A stretch of DNA of 64,000 nucleotides from Prevotella sp. GTDB taxonomy: Bacteria; Bacteroidota; Bacteroidia; Bacteroidales; Bacteroidaceae. The notes beneath the pieces were generated by a model, which searched no databases, was not told where the DNA came from, and saw only the letters and a program-made list of their open reading frames with translations. Position 1 is the stretch's first letter. Each line of letters begins with the position of its first letter. The position numbers and the translations under genes are program-made. This document shows, piece after piece, positions 1 to 8,339 of the stretch. The DNA lies in assembly GCA_017471245.1 (NCBI GenBank), contig JAFUVB010000030.1, positions 1 to 64,000 on the forward strand, written 5' to 3'.

Positions 1-178
1 GTAATGTTTGCGCTTAGGGTAGCTCGCACTCCTAAATCATCCACGAGAGCACTCGAATTCGCTCTTTCATTTTTTCTTAATTCTTAATTCATATTTTCTT
101 AACTCTTAATTCTTAATTCTTAATTATCTAAAAACGCGCAGTTGGTAACGCAGCAGGTAACGCAGCAGGTAACACATA
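1..178. repeat. Half of an inverted-repeat element (12-bp GTAACGCAGCAG family), cut by window start
   Basis: The first 178 bases match, in the same order, the spacer and right arm of the element at 22868-23138: a GTAAT..TTTGCGC stretch, a CACGAGAGCA word, several TTAATTC 7-bp repeats (about 78-126), then GTAACGCAGCAG 12-bp repeats (about 142-174). The left arm would lie before base 1. I see no coding capacity in it. Bases 179-275 hold nothing I recognise. Confidence 0.75.
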
Positions 179-275
179 ATTTCTTCCAAACAGCTATCTT
201 TCAACACTTTACGTACAAATACAGAACATTTCTTTATTTCGCTTAGGGGAAGCACTTAGACGCGCTGACTAAATT

Positions 276-307
276 GCCCCTGCCCCGTATCGCTACGTGG
301 CAGGGGC
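276..307 (-). terminator. Hairpin after the ECF sigma gene
   Basis: GCCCCTGCC (276-284) pairs perfectly with GGCAGGGGC (299-307) around a 14-base loop, just beyond the stop of the minus-strand sigma gene at 345. The downstream side on the minus strand is only weakly T-rich, so a terminator is likely but not certain. Confidence 0.5.
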
Positions 308-344
308 TTAACCTTAAAAAACCAACCTATCGAATTGAAATAGG

Positions 345-863
345 CTATGATGCAAGCATGTGTGCCATATACCTCCGAATCTCCTTCCGGGCAGAACCCA
401 ACCGGTTCTCCACGCTCTTGTAGTTGAGACTCAAGGTTTTTGATATCTCAGACACTTGCATGCCGTCAAACATATTCATTCTTAACACCACGCGCTGGGT
501 ATTGCTCAAACGCGCAATGCCACGTTCCAGCAATTCCGTAATCTCCACGGCGCTGTAAATGGATGCCACATCCAAATCCTCATTCCTGCCTGAATACGCA
601 ATGAAATGCTCATATTCCTCCACGGAACGGCGGTGGCGCCAATAGTCGTATATCAAATTGCGCGCAATAGTGTAAACAAGGCTCGGCATGGTGACGGGAG
701 TGATCATCTTTTCAGTGCGCAATAGCCTCACGAAAACATTCTGAACCACGTCTTCAGCATCGTCTGCGTATTGCAGATGTTTGCTGACGAATCCGAGAAT
801 CTCCTCGTAATGCTGCTTGTAATAGTCAGCTACAATGTTGAACCTTTCTTTTTGTTCTTTCAT
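345..863 (-). CDS. ECF-type RNA polymerase sigma factor
   Basis: A 172-residue sigma-70 family protein of the extracytoplasmic-function group. Region 2 is visible at about residues 25-100 (DAEDVVQNVF near 35-44, then YTIARNLIYDYWR for -10 recognition), and region 4 at the C terminus is a helix-turn-helix (MQVSEISKTLSLNYKSVENR). The frame is open to 959, but a TAtcTTTG promoter box at 903-896 lies inside that extension. I therefore start at the methionine at 863, about 25 bases after the expected transcription start. No anti-sigma or TonB-dependent transducer gene lies beside it, so it does not look like a SusCD-linked regulator. Its target is unknown. It is transcribed divergently from htpG, with a 190-bp gap. 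Confidence 0.85.
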   Translation of the reverse strand: MKEQKERFNIVADYYKQHYEEILGFVSKHLQYADDAEDVVQNVFVRLLRTEKMITPVTMPSLVYTIARNLIYDYWRHRRSVEEYEHFIAYSGRNEDLDVASIYSAVEITELLERGIARLSNTQRVVLRMNMFDGMQVSEISKTLSLNYKSVENRLGSARKEIRRYMAHMLAS

Positions 864-895
864 GATGATGCCTTGCGCATTTTTATATGTCAATG

Positions 896-903
896 CAAAG
901 ATA
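896..903 (-). promoter_or_regulatory. Bacteroidetes -7 box for the ECF sigma gene
   Basis: Reads TATCTTTG on the minus strand, the TAnnTTTG element of the Bacteroidetes housekeeping sigma factor. It fixes the gene start at 863. No clear TTTG sits at the usual upstream distance. Confidence 0.6.
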
Positions 904-970
904 GTCATTTTTTCTTTATATTTCATGTTTATTCCACAAAAAAAACAGAAATGAAACAAATTAATAACTT

Positions 971-1003
971 TTTGACATCATTTGACACTGGATTCTGCCT
1001 TTG
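971..1003 (+). promoter_or_regulatory. Probable htpG promoter
   Basis: TTTG at 971-974, a 21-base gap, then TGCCTTTG at 996-1003, one base off TAnnTTTG. It places transcription start near 1008, about 46 bases before the chosen htpG start. Confidence 0.5.
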
Positions 1004-1053
1004 GCATGGATTTTGCTCAATATACAGATGAAAAATCAAACAACAAGATAAAT

Positions 1054-3111
1054 ATGCAAAAAGGTAACATCGGGGTTACTACTGAGAACATTTTCCCCGT
1101 CATCAAAAAGTTTCTCTATTCCGATCACGAGATTTTCCTGCGCGAAATGGTGTCGAATGCCGTTGATGCAACCCAAAAGCTGAAGACACTTGCCGACAGA
1201 GGCGATTTCAAAGGAGAGATGGGCGACCTTACCATTCACGTCTCCTTGGACGAAAAGAACGGAACGCTTACCATCAGCGACCACGGAATCGGAATGACAG
1301 AAGAGGAAATCGACAAATACATCAATCAGATTGCTTTCTCCGGAGTGAACGATTTCCTCGACAAATACAAGGACAATGCCAATGCCATCATCGGCCATTT
1401 CGGACTGGGATTCTATTCTGCTTTCATGGTTTCTCAGAAAGTGGAGATCATCACTAAGAGCTATCAGGACGGCGCAAAGGCTGTGAAATGGACATGCGAC
1501 GGCTCTCCTGAATTCACCATCGAGGATGCCGAGCGCGAAAACCGAGGCAGCGACATCATCCTGCACATCGCCGACGACTGCAAAGAGTATTTGGAGAAGA
1601 GCCAGATTGAGCAGCTGCTGCAGAAATACTGCAAGTTCATGCCCGTGGCCATCGCCTTCGGCAAAGAAACAGAGTGGAAAGACGGCAAGCAGCAGGATAC
1701 CGACAAAGACCATATTATAAATAATGTGGAGCCGCTTTGGACAAAAACACCGTCAACACTCAAAGACGAAGACTACAAGAGCTTCTACCGCACACTCTAT
1801 CCGATGCAGTTCGACGAGCCGCTGTTCTGGATCCACCTGAATGTTGACTATCCGTTCAACCTCACGGGAATACTCTATTTCCCGCGCATCAAGAACAACC
1901 TTGACATCCAGCGCAACAAGATTCAGCTGTATTGCAATCAGGTGTTCGTCACCGATCAGGTGGAAGGCATCGTGCCGGAGTTCCTCACCCTGCTCCACGG
2001 AGTGATTGATTCTCCCGACATTCCGCTGAATGTTTCAAGGAGCTACCTGCAAAGCGACCGCGACGTGAAGAAGATCAGCACCTATATCACCAAGAAAGTG
2101 GCTGACCGACTGAATGGTATTTTCAAGGAAAACCGCAAGGAATACGAGGAGAAATGGGACGATCTGAAGATTTTCATCCACTACGGCATGCTGTCGCAGG
2201 AAGATTTCTACGACCGCGCCAAGGATTTCTGCCTGCTGAAAGACATCGACGGAAAGTATTTCACATTGGATGAATACAAAACGCTCATCAAGGATAATCA
2301 GACTGATAAGGACGGAAACCTGGTGTATCTCTATGCCAACAACAAGGAAGAGGAGTATTCTTACATCGAAGCTGCCAAGGCAAAGGGATATAGTGTGTTG
2401 CTGATGGACGGTCAATTGGATACTCCCACGGTGTCACTCTTTGAGCAAAAGTTGGAGAAGAGCCGCTTCGTGCGCGTGGATTCCGACATCATCGACAGGC
2501 TGATCGTGAAGGAGGATGCCCCGAAGAACGAATTGGACAAGGACCTGTCTGACAATTTGTCAGAGGCCTTCCGCTCACAAATGCCGACAATTGAGAAGGC
2601 TGAGTTCATGGTAGAGGTTCAGTCGCTCGGCGAAACAGCACAGCCTGTCATCATCACTCAGAGCGAATACATGCGAAGAATGAAGGATATGAGCCGATAT
2701 CAGCAGGGAATGAGCTTCTACGGACAGATGCCCGACAGCTACAACCTCGTTCTCAACAGCGACCATCCACTCATCAAGAAGGTGGTTGAGGATGAAAAGG
2801 CACAGGTGGCAGAGACTCTGAAGCCCATTGAAAGTGAAATCAAGGGACTGGATGCACGTCTTGCTGCCATCCGACAGGCTCAGGACAAGAAGAAATACGA
2901 CGAGCTGACGCAGGATGACAAGGATATGAAGAGCAATGCCGAGAAAGAACTCAACGAGCAAAAGGACAAGAAGAAGGCGGTTATCGCAGAATATGCCAAG
3001 ACCAACCCTATCGTTCACCAGCTCATTGACCTGGCTTTGCTGCAAAATGGTATGCTAAAGGGAGCAGCCCTCGACATATTCCTGAAGCGAAGCGTTGATC
3101 TCATCAAATAA
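1054..3111 (+). CDS. htpG: Molecular chaperone HtpG (bacterial Hsp90)
   Basis: A 685-residue cytosolic ATP-dependent chaperone that acts on late folding intermediates. The N-terminal GHKL ATPase is clear: the Glu/Asn helix REMVSNAVDA near residues 30-39, the DHGIGMT box near 76-82, and the GHFGLGFYSAFMV lid region near 116-128. The middle domain carries RNKIQLYCNQVFV and the catalytic-loop arginine region NVSRSYLQ. The C-terminal dimerisation domain is present, and length is normal for the Bacteroidetes form. The frame is open from 982, but the methionine at 1054 starts the conserved N terminus and follows the promoter box at 996-1003. It stands alone, with a strong terminator at 3145-3192. 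Confidence 0.97.
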   Translation: MQKGNIGVTTENIFPVIKKFLYSDHEIFLREMVSNAVDATQKLKTLADRGDFKGEMGDLTIHVSLDEKNGTLTISDHGIGMTEEEIDKYINQIAFSGVNDFLDKYKDNANAIIGHFGLGFYSAFMVSQKVEIITKSYQDGAKAVKWTCDGSPEFTIEDAERENRGSDIILHIADDCKEYLEKSQIEQLLQKYCKFMPVAIAFGKETEWKDGKQQDTDKDHIINNVEPLWTKTPSTLKDEDYKSFYRTLYPMQFDEPLFWIHLNVDYPFNLTGILYFPRIKNNLDIQRNKIQLYCNQVFVTDQVEGIVPEFLTLLHGVIDSPDIPLNVSRSYLQSDRDVKKISTYITKKVADRLNGIFKENRKEYEEKWDDLKIFIHYGMLSQEDFYDRAKDFCLLKDIDGKYFTLDEYKTLIKDNQTDKDGNLVYLYANNKEEEYSYIEAAKAKGYSVLLMDGQLDTPTVSLFEQKLEKSRFVRVDSDIIDRLIVKEDAPKNELDKDLSDNLSEAFRSQMPTIEKAEFMVEVQSLGETAQPVIITQSEYMRRMKDMSRYQQGMSFYGQMPDSYNLVLNSDHPLIKKVVEDEKAQVAETLKPIESEIKGLDARLAAIRQAQDKKKYDELTQDDKDMKSNAEKELNEQKDKKKAVIAEYAKTNPIVHQLIDLALLQNGMLKGAALDIFLKRSVDLIK

Positions 3112-3144
3112 CAACCGCCACAAAAAGGTGATCTTCAAGAATAG

Positions 3145-3192
3145 AAACCTGCCCGAAATAGTCTCCACTGGCTATCCATCGGGCAGGTTTTT
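3145..3192 (+). terminator. Rho-independent terminator of htpG
   Basis: AAACCTGCCCGA (3145-3156) pairs with TCGGGCAGGTTT (3179-3190), followed by a T run, 34 bases after the htpG stop. The rest of the 309-base gap to rho holds only the rho promoter and leader. Confidence 0.85.
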
Positions 3193-3301
3193 GTATTGCG
3201 ATCGGTCTGTCGTGAAAACACAATAATACAGCAATCCACCCAAATACTTTCTGAAAAATGCTTAACAATGCAAAGTCGGGAAATAGAAAATAACAAAAAA
3301 G

Positions 3302-3333
3302 TTTGGTGATTTACCGATTTCTTCGTACCTTTG
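3302..3333 (+). promoter_or_regulatory. rho promoter
   Basis: TTTG at 3302-3305, a 20-base gap, then TACCTTTG at 3326-3333: a full match to the Bacteroidetes promoter. It implies a leader of about 83 bases before rho. I see no recognised riboswitch in that leader. Confidence 0.8.
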
Positions 3334-3420
3334 CACACGATTTGAAAAATATCCCTTCGTTTCCACTCGTGAAACGATATTCATCAACAACAATTCTATA
3401 ATAAAATAAATACATATATT

Positions 3421-5436
3421 ATGTATAGTAAGGACGAACTATTATCAAAGAGTATCTCCGATTTGGAAGATATTGCAAAAGAATTGGGCGTAAAAACAAG
3501 CTCAAATAATGATCAGGAAACCATTGTTTATGAGATTCTCGACCAGCAAGCCATAGCAGAAGGCAACAAGAACCCGCTCGGAACCAAGCGCCGCCGCACG
3601 AGAATCGTGAAGAAAGACACTGATCGCGTGTATTCAGTAAAAGGTAAAGAAGGCGAGAATTTCGACCTGAAGAAAAACAAAAGTGCAGCTTCTGTAGAGC
3701 CTGCACCACTCTTCAAGGATATCAATAACGAAGTTGCCAGTGACAAGGCGACGGAGGAAACTGTCAATGAAGCACCGGCTGTGAATACAGAGGTTCAGGA
3801 AACACCAGCCCCCCAGCCACCAAAGCGCAGGGGAAGAAGGTCGAAAGCCGAGCTGGCTGCTATGGAAAAAGCAGAAGCCGAAGAGAAAGCCCTGAAGGAA
3901 AAGGCATCAGCAGAAACCCAAGAAACCACTGACAATCAGCAGGAAGCACCCATCTCAGAAACAACAGCAGAAGAAAAGCCCAGCGATATCCAAGATATTG
4001 TTGTGCCAGAAGCTGCATATTCGCCAGAAAACCAGCAGGAAGAAGATAACTCCGATTTGATTGCACAGCTTCAAGCCAAAGTGAAAACGCACAATGAAAT
4101 AGTTGATGCGCACAACGCACCTAAGCTGGAAGATGGCATTTGGGCTGGCGATCCCGGCGACGGAACAGATTTCATCCCCATAGTTGACCTGCCCATCGAG
4201 GATCAGTCTGCGTTACCGAACTATGATATGTTCGACAATCCTACTGTTCCCATACAGCCTGTTGCCGATAACTTCAGAATGCCGGCACAGACTCCTACAG
4301 ACAACAAGTTTGATTTCACCGATATCATCTCGGCAAACGGCGTTCTTGAGGTGATGCCCGACGGTTACGGATTCCTTCGTTCCAGCGACTACAACTATCT
4401 TTCATCTCCTGACGATGTCTATATCTCAGTAGCACAGATCAAACGATACGGACTGAAGACAGGTGATGTGGTAGACTGCCATGTGCGTCCGCCGAAAGAC
4501 GGTGAGAAATACTTCCCGATGACAAGCGTGGACAAGATCAACGGTCGCATCCCTTCTGAAGTTCGCGACCGCATTCCATTCGAACACCTCACCCCACTCT
4601 TCCCTGATGAGAAATATACACTGTGCGGCGACCGTGCCACAACCAACCTTTCCACTCGCGTCGTCGACTTATTCGCTCCTATCGGAAAAGGTCAGCGCGC
4701 CCTGATCGTGGCACAACCCAAGACTGGTAAGACCATCTTGATGAAAGATATTGCCAATGCCATTGCAGCAAACCATCCTGAGGCTTACCTGATGATGCTG
4801 CTTATCGATGAGCGTCCTGAGGAAGTGACAGACATGGCGCGCACTGTGAATGCCGAAGTGATTGCCTCCACCTTCGACGAACCAGCAGAGCGGCACGTGA
4901 AAATCGCCGGCATCGTGCTGGAGAAAGCCAAGAGAATGGTTGAGTGTGGGCATGACGTGGTGATCTTCCTCGACTCTATAACACGACTTGCACGTGCCTA
5001 TAACACCGTGGCACCTGCCAGCGGCAAGGTGCTCACCGGTGGTGTCGATGCCAATGCCCTACAGAAACCGAAGCGTTTCTTTGGTGCCGCGCGCAATATT
5101 GAAGGCGGCGGATCGCTGACAATTGTAGCTACAGCCTTGATAGATACTGGTTCAAAGATGGACGAAGTGATCTTCGAGGAGTTCAAGGGAACAGGAAACA
5201 TGGAATTGCAGCTTGACCGTTCATTGAGCAATAAGCGCATCTTCCCGGCCGTGAACCTCGTTCAGTCGAGCACACGCCGTGATGATTTGCTGCAGGATAG
5301 GACTACACTCGACCGCATGTGGATACTTCGCAAGTATATTGCCGATATGAATCCGATTGAGGCAATGAATACAATCCACGACAGTATGGAACGTACGCAG
5401 AGCAATGAAGAGTTTCTTCTCTCGATGAACTCGTAA
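3421..5436 (+). CDS. rho: Transcription termination factor Rho with large disordered insert
   Basis: A 671-residue hexameric RNA-dependent ATPase that ends transcription; E. coli Rho is about 420 residues. The first ~45 residues are a Rho-N helical domain ([20 protein letters not shown]). Residues ~50-290 are a low-complexity stretch rich in Glu, Ala, Pro, Gln and Lys. The cold-shock-like RNA-binding domain follows at ~306-365 ([16 protein letters not shown]). The ATPase core has a P-loop AQPKTGKT near 430-437, a [11 protein letters not shown]alker B region and [13 protein letters not shown]. The extra length is the insert, which is typical of Bacteroidetes Rho; in Bacteroides thetaiotaomicron such a disordered region has been reported to drive phase separation (established knowledge). 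The tRNA promoter begins 16 bases after the stop. Confidence 0.97.
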   Translation: MYSKDELLSKSISDLEDIAKELGVKTSSNNDQETIVYEILDQQAIAEGNKNPLGTKRRRTRIVKKDTDRVYSVKGKEGENFDLKKNKSAASVEPAPLFKDINNEVASDKATEETVNEAPAVNTEVQETPAPQPPKRRGRRSKAELAAMEKAEAEEKALKEKASAETQETTDNQQEAPISETTAEEKPSDIQDIVVPEAAYSPENQQEEDNSDLIAQLQAKVKTHNEIVDAHNAPKLEDGIWAGDPGDGTDFIPIVDLPIEDQSALPNYDMFDNPTVPIQPVADNFRMPAQTPTDNKFDFTDIISANGVLEVMPDGYGFLRSSDYNYLSSPDDVYISVAQIKRYGLKTGDVVDCHVRPPKDGEKYFPMTSVDKINGRIPSEVRDRIPFEHLTPLFPDEKYTLCGDRATTNLSTRVVDLFAPIGKGQRALIVAQPKTGKTILMKDIANAIAANHPEAYLMMLLIDERPEEVTDMARTVNAEVIASTFDEPAERHVKIAGIVLEKAKRMVECGHDVVIFLDSITRLARAYNTVAPASGKVLTGGVDANALQKPKRFFGAARNIEGGGSLTIVATALIDTGSKMDEVIFEEFKGTGNMELQLDRSLSNKRIFPAVNLVQSSTRRDDLLQDRTTLDRMWILRKYIADMNPIEAMNTIHDSMERTQSNEEFLLSMNS

Positions 5437-5451
5437 AAAAACAGCAAAATA

Positions 5452-5483
5452 TTTGGTAATAAGCTTAAAAAGCAGTACCTTTG
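5452..5483 (+). promoter_or_regulatory. tRNA-Arg promoter
   Basis: TTTG at 5452-5455, a 20-base gap, then TACCTTTG at 5476-5483, placing transcription start about 13 bases before the tRNA. Confidence 0.8.
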
Positions 5484-5500
5484 CAGTCGATTTTTTCGTA

Positions 5501-5574
5501 GGTTCCGTAGCTCAGTTGGATAGAGCAACAGCCTTCTAAGCTGTGGGTCTTGGGTTCGAATCCCAACGGAATCA
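5501..5574 (+). tRNA. tRNA-Arg (anticodon TCT)
   Basis: A complete 74-base cloverleaf. The acceptor stem GGTTCCG (5501-5507) pairs with CGGAATC (5567-5573) with one G-T wobble; the discriminator base is A at 5574. The anticodon stem ACAGC/GCTGT closes the loop CTTCTAA, giving anticodon TCT, which reads AGA/AGG arginine codons. The T arm TTGGG-TTCGAAT-CCCAA is canonical. No CCA is encoded. It has its own promoter upstream and a terminator at 5712-5750, with a 22-bp repeat array between the tRNA and that terminator. Confidence 0.95.
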
Positions 5575-5615
5575 CGAAAAAGGAGACAAAAGGAGAAATG
5601 CTTTTGGGTGATAAT

Positions 5616-5703
5616 TCACAGCGGGATGAATCTAAATTCTCAACGAGATCAATCAAATTTCTCAACGAGATTATACAACAATCGCAATAGAATTAAACAA
5701 CAA
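5616..5703 (+). repeat. 22-bp tandem array behind tRNA-Arg (4 units)
   Basis: Four degenerate units begin at 5616, 5638, 5660 and 5682, exactly 22 bases apart. Units 2 and 3 share TCTCAACGAGAT; units 3 and 4 share TACAACAA / AACAACAA ends. The array lies between the tRNA and the hairpin terminator at 5712, so it should be transcribed with the tRNA precursor. Confidence 0.75.
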
Positions 5704-5711
5704 AAGCATAA

Positions 5712-5750
5712 AAACTGGCATCCAAACAGACATGGATGCCAGTTTTTTTT
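5712..5750 (+). terminator. Rho-independent terminator of the tRNA-Arg transcript
   Basis: AAACTGGCATCC (5712-5723) pairs with GGATGCCAGTTT (5734-5745), then a run of T to 5750. Confidence 0.9.
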
Positions 5751-5848
5751 GTTAAAGCATGTCAACAAAATATACAACCTATCAATAAAAAACGTAACTT
5801 TACCGCCAGTTTTACAATCAATTATTATTAACTAAAAACAAAAAAACA

Positions 5849-6499
5849 ATGAAGAAAGTCTTATTTATGGCACTTGCAGCTGCTGCCTTCACATTTACAA
5901 GCTGCGGAAACAACAAGGCTCAGGCTCCTGTTGAAGAAGCTATCGACTCTACAGAAGTTGCTCTCGAAGAGGCTAATGCTGCTGCCGATGAGGTTATTGC
6001 TCAGCTGGCAGACGCTCAGGATGCCAATGCATTGCAGGGAATTCTTGAGACTGTAAAGGCAAAGGTTGCCGAGTTCATCTCGAAGAATCCAGAGATTGCC
6101 AAGGAGTATCTGGCAAAGGTTCAGGGTTTCTTGAAGGAGAATGCAGACAAGATCAAGGCTGTTGTTGGTGAGAATGCCGCTGTTGCAGGCTTGCTGAATA
6201 CCGTAACAGCAATTCCAAGCGAGAGTGTAGATGCACTGATGAATGCCGGTGATGCCCTGAAAGCTATCGGTATCGATGCTGCTTCATTAGCTGGCAAGGC
6301 TGTTGACGCTGCCGGTGATGCTGTAGAGAATGTAAAAGACGCTGCTGTTGAGAAGGCTGCCGATGCTGTTGATGCAGTAAAGGACGCAAAGGATGCTGCT
6401 GTTGACAAGGCTGCAAATGCTGTTAACGAAGGCAAAGAGAAGGCAGGTGAAGCCATCGACAAGGCTGCTGCTGATGCAAAGAAGAAGTTAGGTCTCTAA
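5849..6499 (+). CDS. Alanine-rich lipoprotein with amphipathic helical repeats
   Basis: I do not recognise a specific family. The protein has 216 residues and a lipoprotein signal (MKKVLFMALAAAAFTFTSC), so it should be anchored by Cys19. After an acidic linker comes a long Ala/Asp/Lys/Val-rich helical region. Its C-terminal ~70 residues repeat a near-11-residue pattern (AVDAAGDAVENVKDAAVEKA and similar), like LEA/apolipoprotein-type or YtxH-like amphipathic helices. It is probably periplasmic or outer-membrane-facing and may coat a surface or act as a stress protein (inference). It is monocistronic: a weak TAACTTTA box lies at 5795-5802 and a strong terminator follows at 6517. The repetitive codons (GCT, GAT) suggest internal duplication. 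Confidence 0.7.
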   Translation: MKKVLFMALAAAAFTFTSCGNNKAQAPVEEAIDSTEVALEEANAAADEVIAQLADAQDANALQGILETVKAKVAEFISKNPEIAKEYLAKVQGFLKENADKIKAVVGENAAVAGLLNTVTAIPSESVDALMNAGDALKAIGIDAASLAGKAVDAAGDAVENVKDAAVEKAADAVDAVKDAKDAAVDKAANAVNEGKEKAGEAIDKAAADAKKKLGL

Positions 6500-6516
6500 C
6501 CGACTGACATCATACA

Positions 6517-6557
6517 AAAGAAATCCGCAGCCAATTGGGTTGCGGATTTCTTTTTTT
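6517..6557 (+). terminator. Rho-independent terminator of the alanine-rich lipoprotein gene
   Basis: AAAGAAATCCGCA (6517-6529) pairs with TGCGGATTTCTTT (6541-6553), followed by more T. On the minus strand it also lies just after the DUF4293 gene, so it may serve both convergent transcripts. Confidence 0.85.
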
Positions 6558-6572
6558 ATGCGTTTATAAATG

Positions 6573-7025
6573 TCATCTTATTCTGTCCATCGACCTGACA
6601 AGGCGCTCATCGGCTATGATTCCGCGATGAGCAAGGAAATGCAGAATCAACGAAATGAAAGGCAGACATGCTGCAAACATAGGCTGGAAGGTTGCTTGCT
6701 CCCCCCTCGTGAATGAGAATACGGCATAAACGATGATCCAACCGAGCAGCAGCAGCATGTTGAAAAGGCAGAGCCGCGCCTGCAACATCCGGTTGTGATA
6801 CATGAAGATGGCAGCAATGGCTATCGGACAAGTAAGCAGCAGTATGGCAAAAAGCGCCCACACGCTGAAATCACGCACGCCGCTGCCTGTGACAATCCAC
6901 AGGTTGAACATCTGATCGGCTACTCCCATGCCCTCCGGAATGAACTTCCCGACGGGCAAGCACAGGCAGATGATGTTCACGATTACTGCCAAGAGCAAGA
7001 AGAGAGTCTGCTTACGCTGTATCAT
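6573..7025 (-). CDS. DUF4293 family membrane protein
   Basis: A 150-residue integral membrane protein of the Bacteroidetes DUF4293 family; its role is unknown. It begins MIQRKQTLFLLLAVIVNIIC, a first membrane segment. Further hydrophobic segments lie near residues 50-75, 85-110 and 115-135, giving four helices with short loops. It is the last gene of the bamD - omega-like - DUF4293 operon. Its start codon overlaps the preceding stop as TGA/ATG sharing one base (7025), so translation is probably coupled. The order is characteristic of Bacteroidetes; why a membrane protein follows an RNA polymerase subunit is not known. Confidence 0.85.
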   Translation of the reverse strand: MIQRKQTLFLLLAVIVNIICLCLPVGKFIPEGMGVADQMFNLWIVTGSGVRDFSVWALFAILLLTCPIAIAAIFMYHNRMLQARLCLFNMLLLLGWIIVYAVFSFTRGEQATFQPMFAACLPFISLILHFLAHRGIIADERLVRSMDRIR

Positions 7026-7354
7026 CAGTTCAGATTTTCCTTTGACGGATCGCGATAATACACCTGTCCTTCAAGGAATTCCTGCGTTGCCAGCAGTGAA
7101 GCCTTGGGCAGTTTCTCATAATAGCGCGAAATCTCTATCTGTTCACGGTTTTCAAAAACTTCCTCCAAAGAATCGTTGTAAGAAGCGAATTCAGCGAGTT
7201 TCTTGCTCAGATCCTGCTTGATTTCTGCGGAAATCTGATTGGCACGCTTAGAAATAATGGCAACGCTCTCATAAATGTTGCCGGTATCCTTACAAAGATC
7301 CATAATGTTTCGCGTCACGGTGTTCACCGGAGCCTTTGATTTTTTGTAATCCAT
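7025..7354 (-). CDS. RNA polymerase omega/Rpb6-like subunit
   Basis: A 109-residue protein of the Bacteroidetes Rpb6/omega family, expected to help assemble and stabilise RNA polymerase by clamping beta-prime. The recognisable part is TGNIYESVAIISKRANQISAE and following, equivalent to the conserved omega helix (YE.V.I.AKRARQI). The C-terminal ~50 residues (SRYYEKLPKASLLATQEFLEG) are the Bacteroidetes-specific extension. It lies 13 bases after bamD on the same strand and is followed by DUF4293 with a one-base overlap. Alternative annotation in some genomes is simply a hypothetical protein; the operon position supports the omega call. Confidence 0.85.
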   Translation of the reverse strand: MDYKKSKAPVNTVTRNIMDLCKDTGNIYESVAIISKRANQISAEIKQDLSKKLAEFASYNDSLEEVFENREQIEISRYYEKLPKASLLATQEFLEGQVYYRDPSKENLN

Positions 7355-7367
7355 TCTCTGTTATCTG

Positions 7368-8225
7368 TTAATTGTTTATTGCTTCCTGATTATTATCACT
7401 GTCTTCCTCACCCGTATATTTCTTGCAGGTGTTGATGTATCTCTCAGCTGTCTTGCGGTCTTTGCTGTCGGGATACTCATTGATAAAGCCATAACACTCG
7501 TCTTCAGCATCGCGATAGCGGTCAACGCGCTTGGATTCCACGCTCTGTTCAGCCAGTTCGAACTTGCTCTTCATGATGAGCAGCGCAAAGTCTTCGCGCA
7601 TACTGCTGTACGGATAGTCCTTCAGTGCATTCTGTGCAGTGATGATGCAAGCCTCATAATTGCTTCCGCCGGTGAGGCAATTGCCGAAGTAGGTACCCAG
7701 GTTGTAATACAACTGCGCCGACAACAACTCTTTCTTCACCAGTTTGTTTTGGAGTTCAATCAGTCTCGACTGTGCTTCCTGCTTCATCAATGCCTCTGGA
7801 TAGAGGTCGAGATATTCCTGATAGGCAGCAATGGCATTAACTGTTGCGGTCTGATCAAGGCGCGGTTCGGGCGTGCTCATATAGAGACTCTCGCCTGCAT
7901 AGAACGATGCCATCTCTGCATAAACGCCCTTGGGATACGACTGATGGTATTTCTTGAACCATTCGGAGGCTGTTTCATAGTCTTTCAAGCAGTATTCCGC
8001 CATGCCGAGCATATAGACACACTCCTGCGCATTCTCGGTTCCCTTCAACATGGTAACCATGTCTTGCAACAGTGAAGCTGCCCGCTGGTATTTCTGTTTG
8101 GCGAAACACTCCTTGGCATACTCATATTTATAGTCATAGTCCTGCGATTTATACACCTGATTGAACTCATGCGCACAACCAGAAAGCATTATCGCAGCGC
8201 AAACTGCAGCCAAAATATTCTTCAT
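7368..8225 (-). CDS. bamD: Outer membrane protein assembly factor BamD
   Basis: A 285-residue lipoprotein of the BAM complex, which folds beta-barrel proteins into the outer membrane. MKNILAAVCAAIMLSGC is a lipoprotein signal with Cys17 as lipidation site. The body consists of TPR-like helical pairs (YEYAKECFAKQKYQRAASLL, then QECVYMLGMAEYCLKDYETA), as in YfiO/BamD. A start at 8234 (MEKMKN) is also possible. I chose 8225 because the -7 box ends at 8244, leaving almost no leader for the longer form. It is the first gene of the operon with the omega-like and DUF4293 genes. Confidence 0.9.
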   Translation of the reverse strand: MKNILAAVCAAIMLSGCAHEFNQVYKSQDYDYKYEYAKECFAKQKYQRAASLLQDMVTMLKGTENAQECVYMLGMAEYCLKDYETASEWFKKYHQSYPKGVYAEMASFYAGESLYMSTPEPRLDQTATVNAIAAYQEYLDLYPEALMKQEAQSRLIELQNKLVKKELLSAQLYYNLGTYFGNCLTGGSNYEACIITAQNALKDYPYSSMREDFALLIMKSKFELAEQSVESKRVDRYRDAEDECYGFINEYPDSKDRKTAERYINTCKKYTGEEDSDNNQEAINN

Positions 8226-8243
8226 TTTCTCCATATCAAGGTG

Positions 8244-8274
8244 CAAAGATACGTCAAAATCCACTAATTACAAA
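8244..8274 (-). promoter_or_regulatory. bamD operon promoter
   Basis: On the minus strand, TTTG (8274-8271), a 19-base gap, then TATCTTTG (8251-8244). It lies back to back with the uvrB promoter, 76 bp away. Confidence 0.8.
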
Positions 8275-8326
8275 GTCATGAGATAGTTTTTTAGCAAAAA
8301 ATTGCTATAGATTAGTTCTTTTTTAG

Positions 8327-8334
8327 TAATTTTG
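8327..8334 (+). promoter_or_regulatory. uvrB -7 box, almost abutting the start codon
   Basis: TAATTTTG ends five bases before the uvrB ATG at 8340. With the usual spacing in Bacteroidetes, transcription would begin at or one or two bases before the ATG, giving a leaderless or near-leaderless mRNA. Confidence 0.6.
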
Positions 8335-8339
8335 CAGTT

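Noticed and set aside
982..1053. Upstream extension of htpG
   Set aside because: It includes the promoter -7 box and is not part of the conserved HtpG N terminus.
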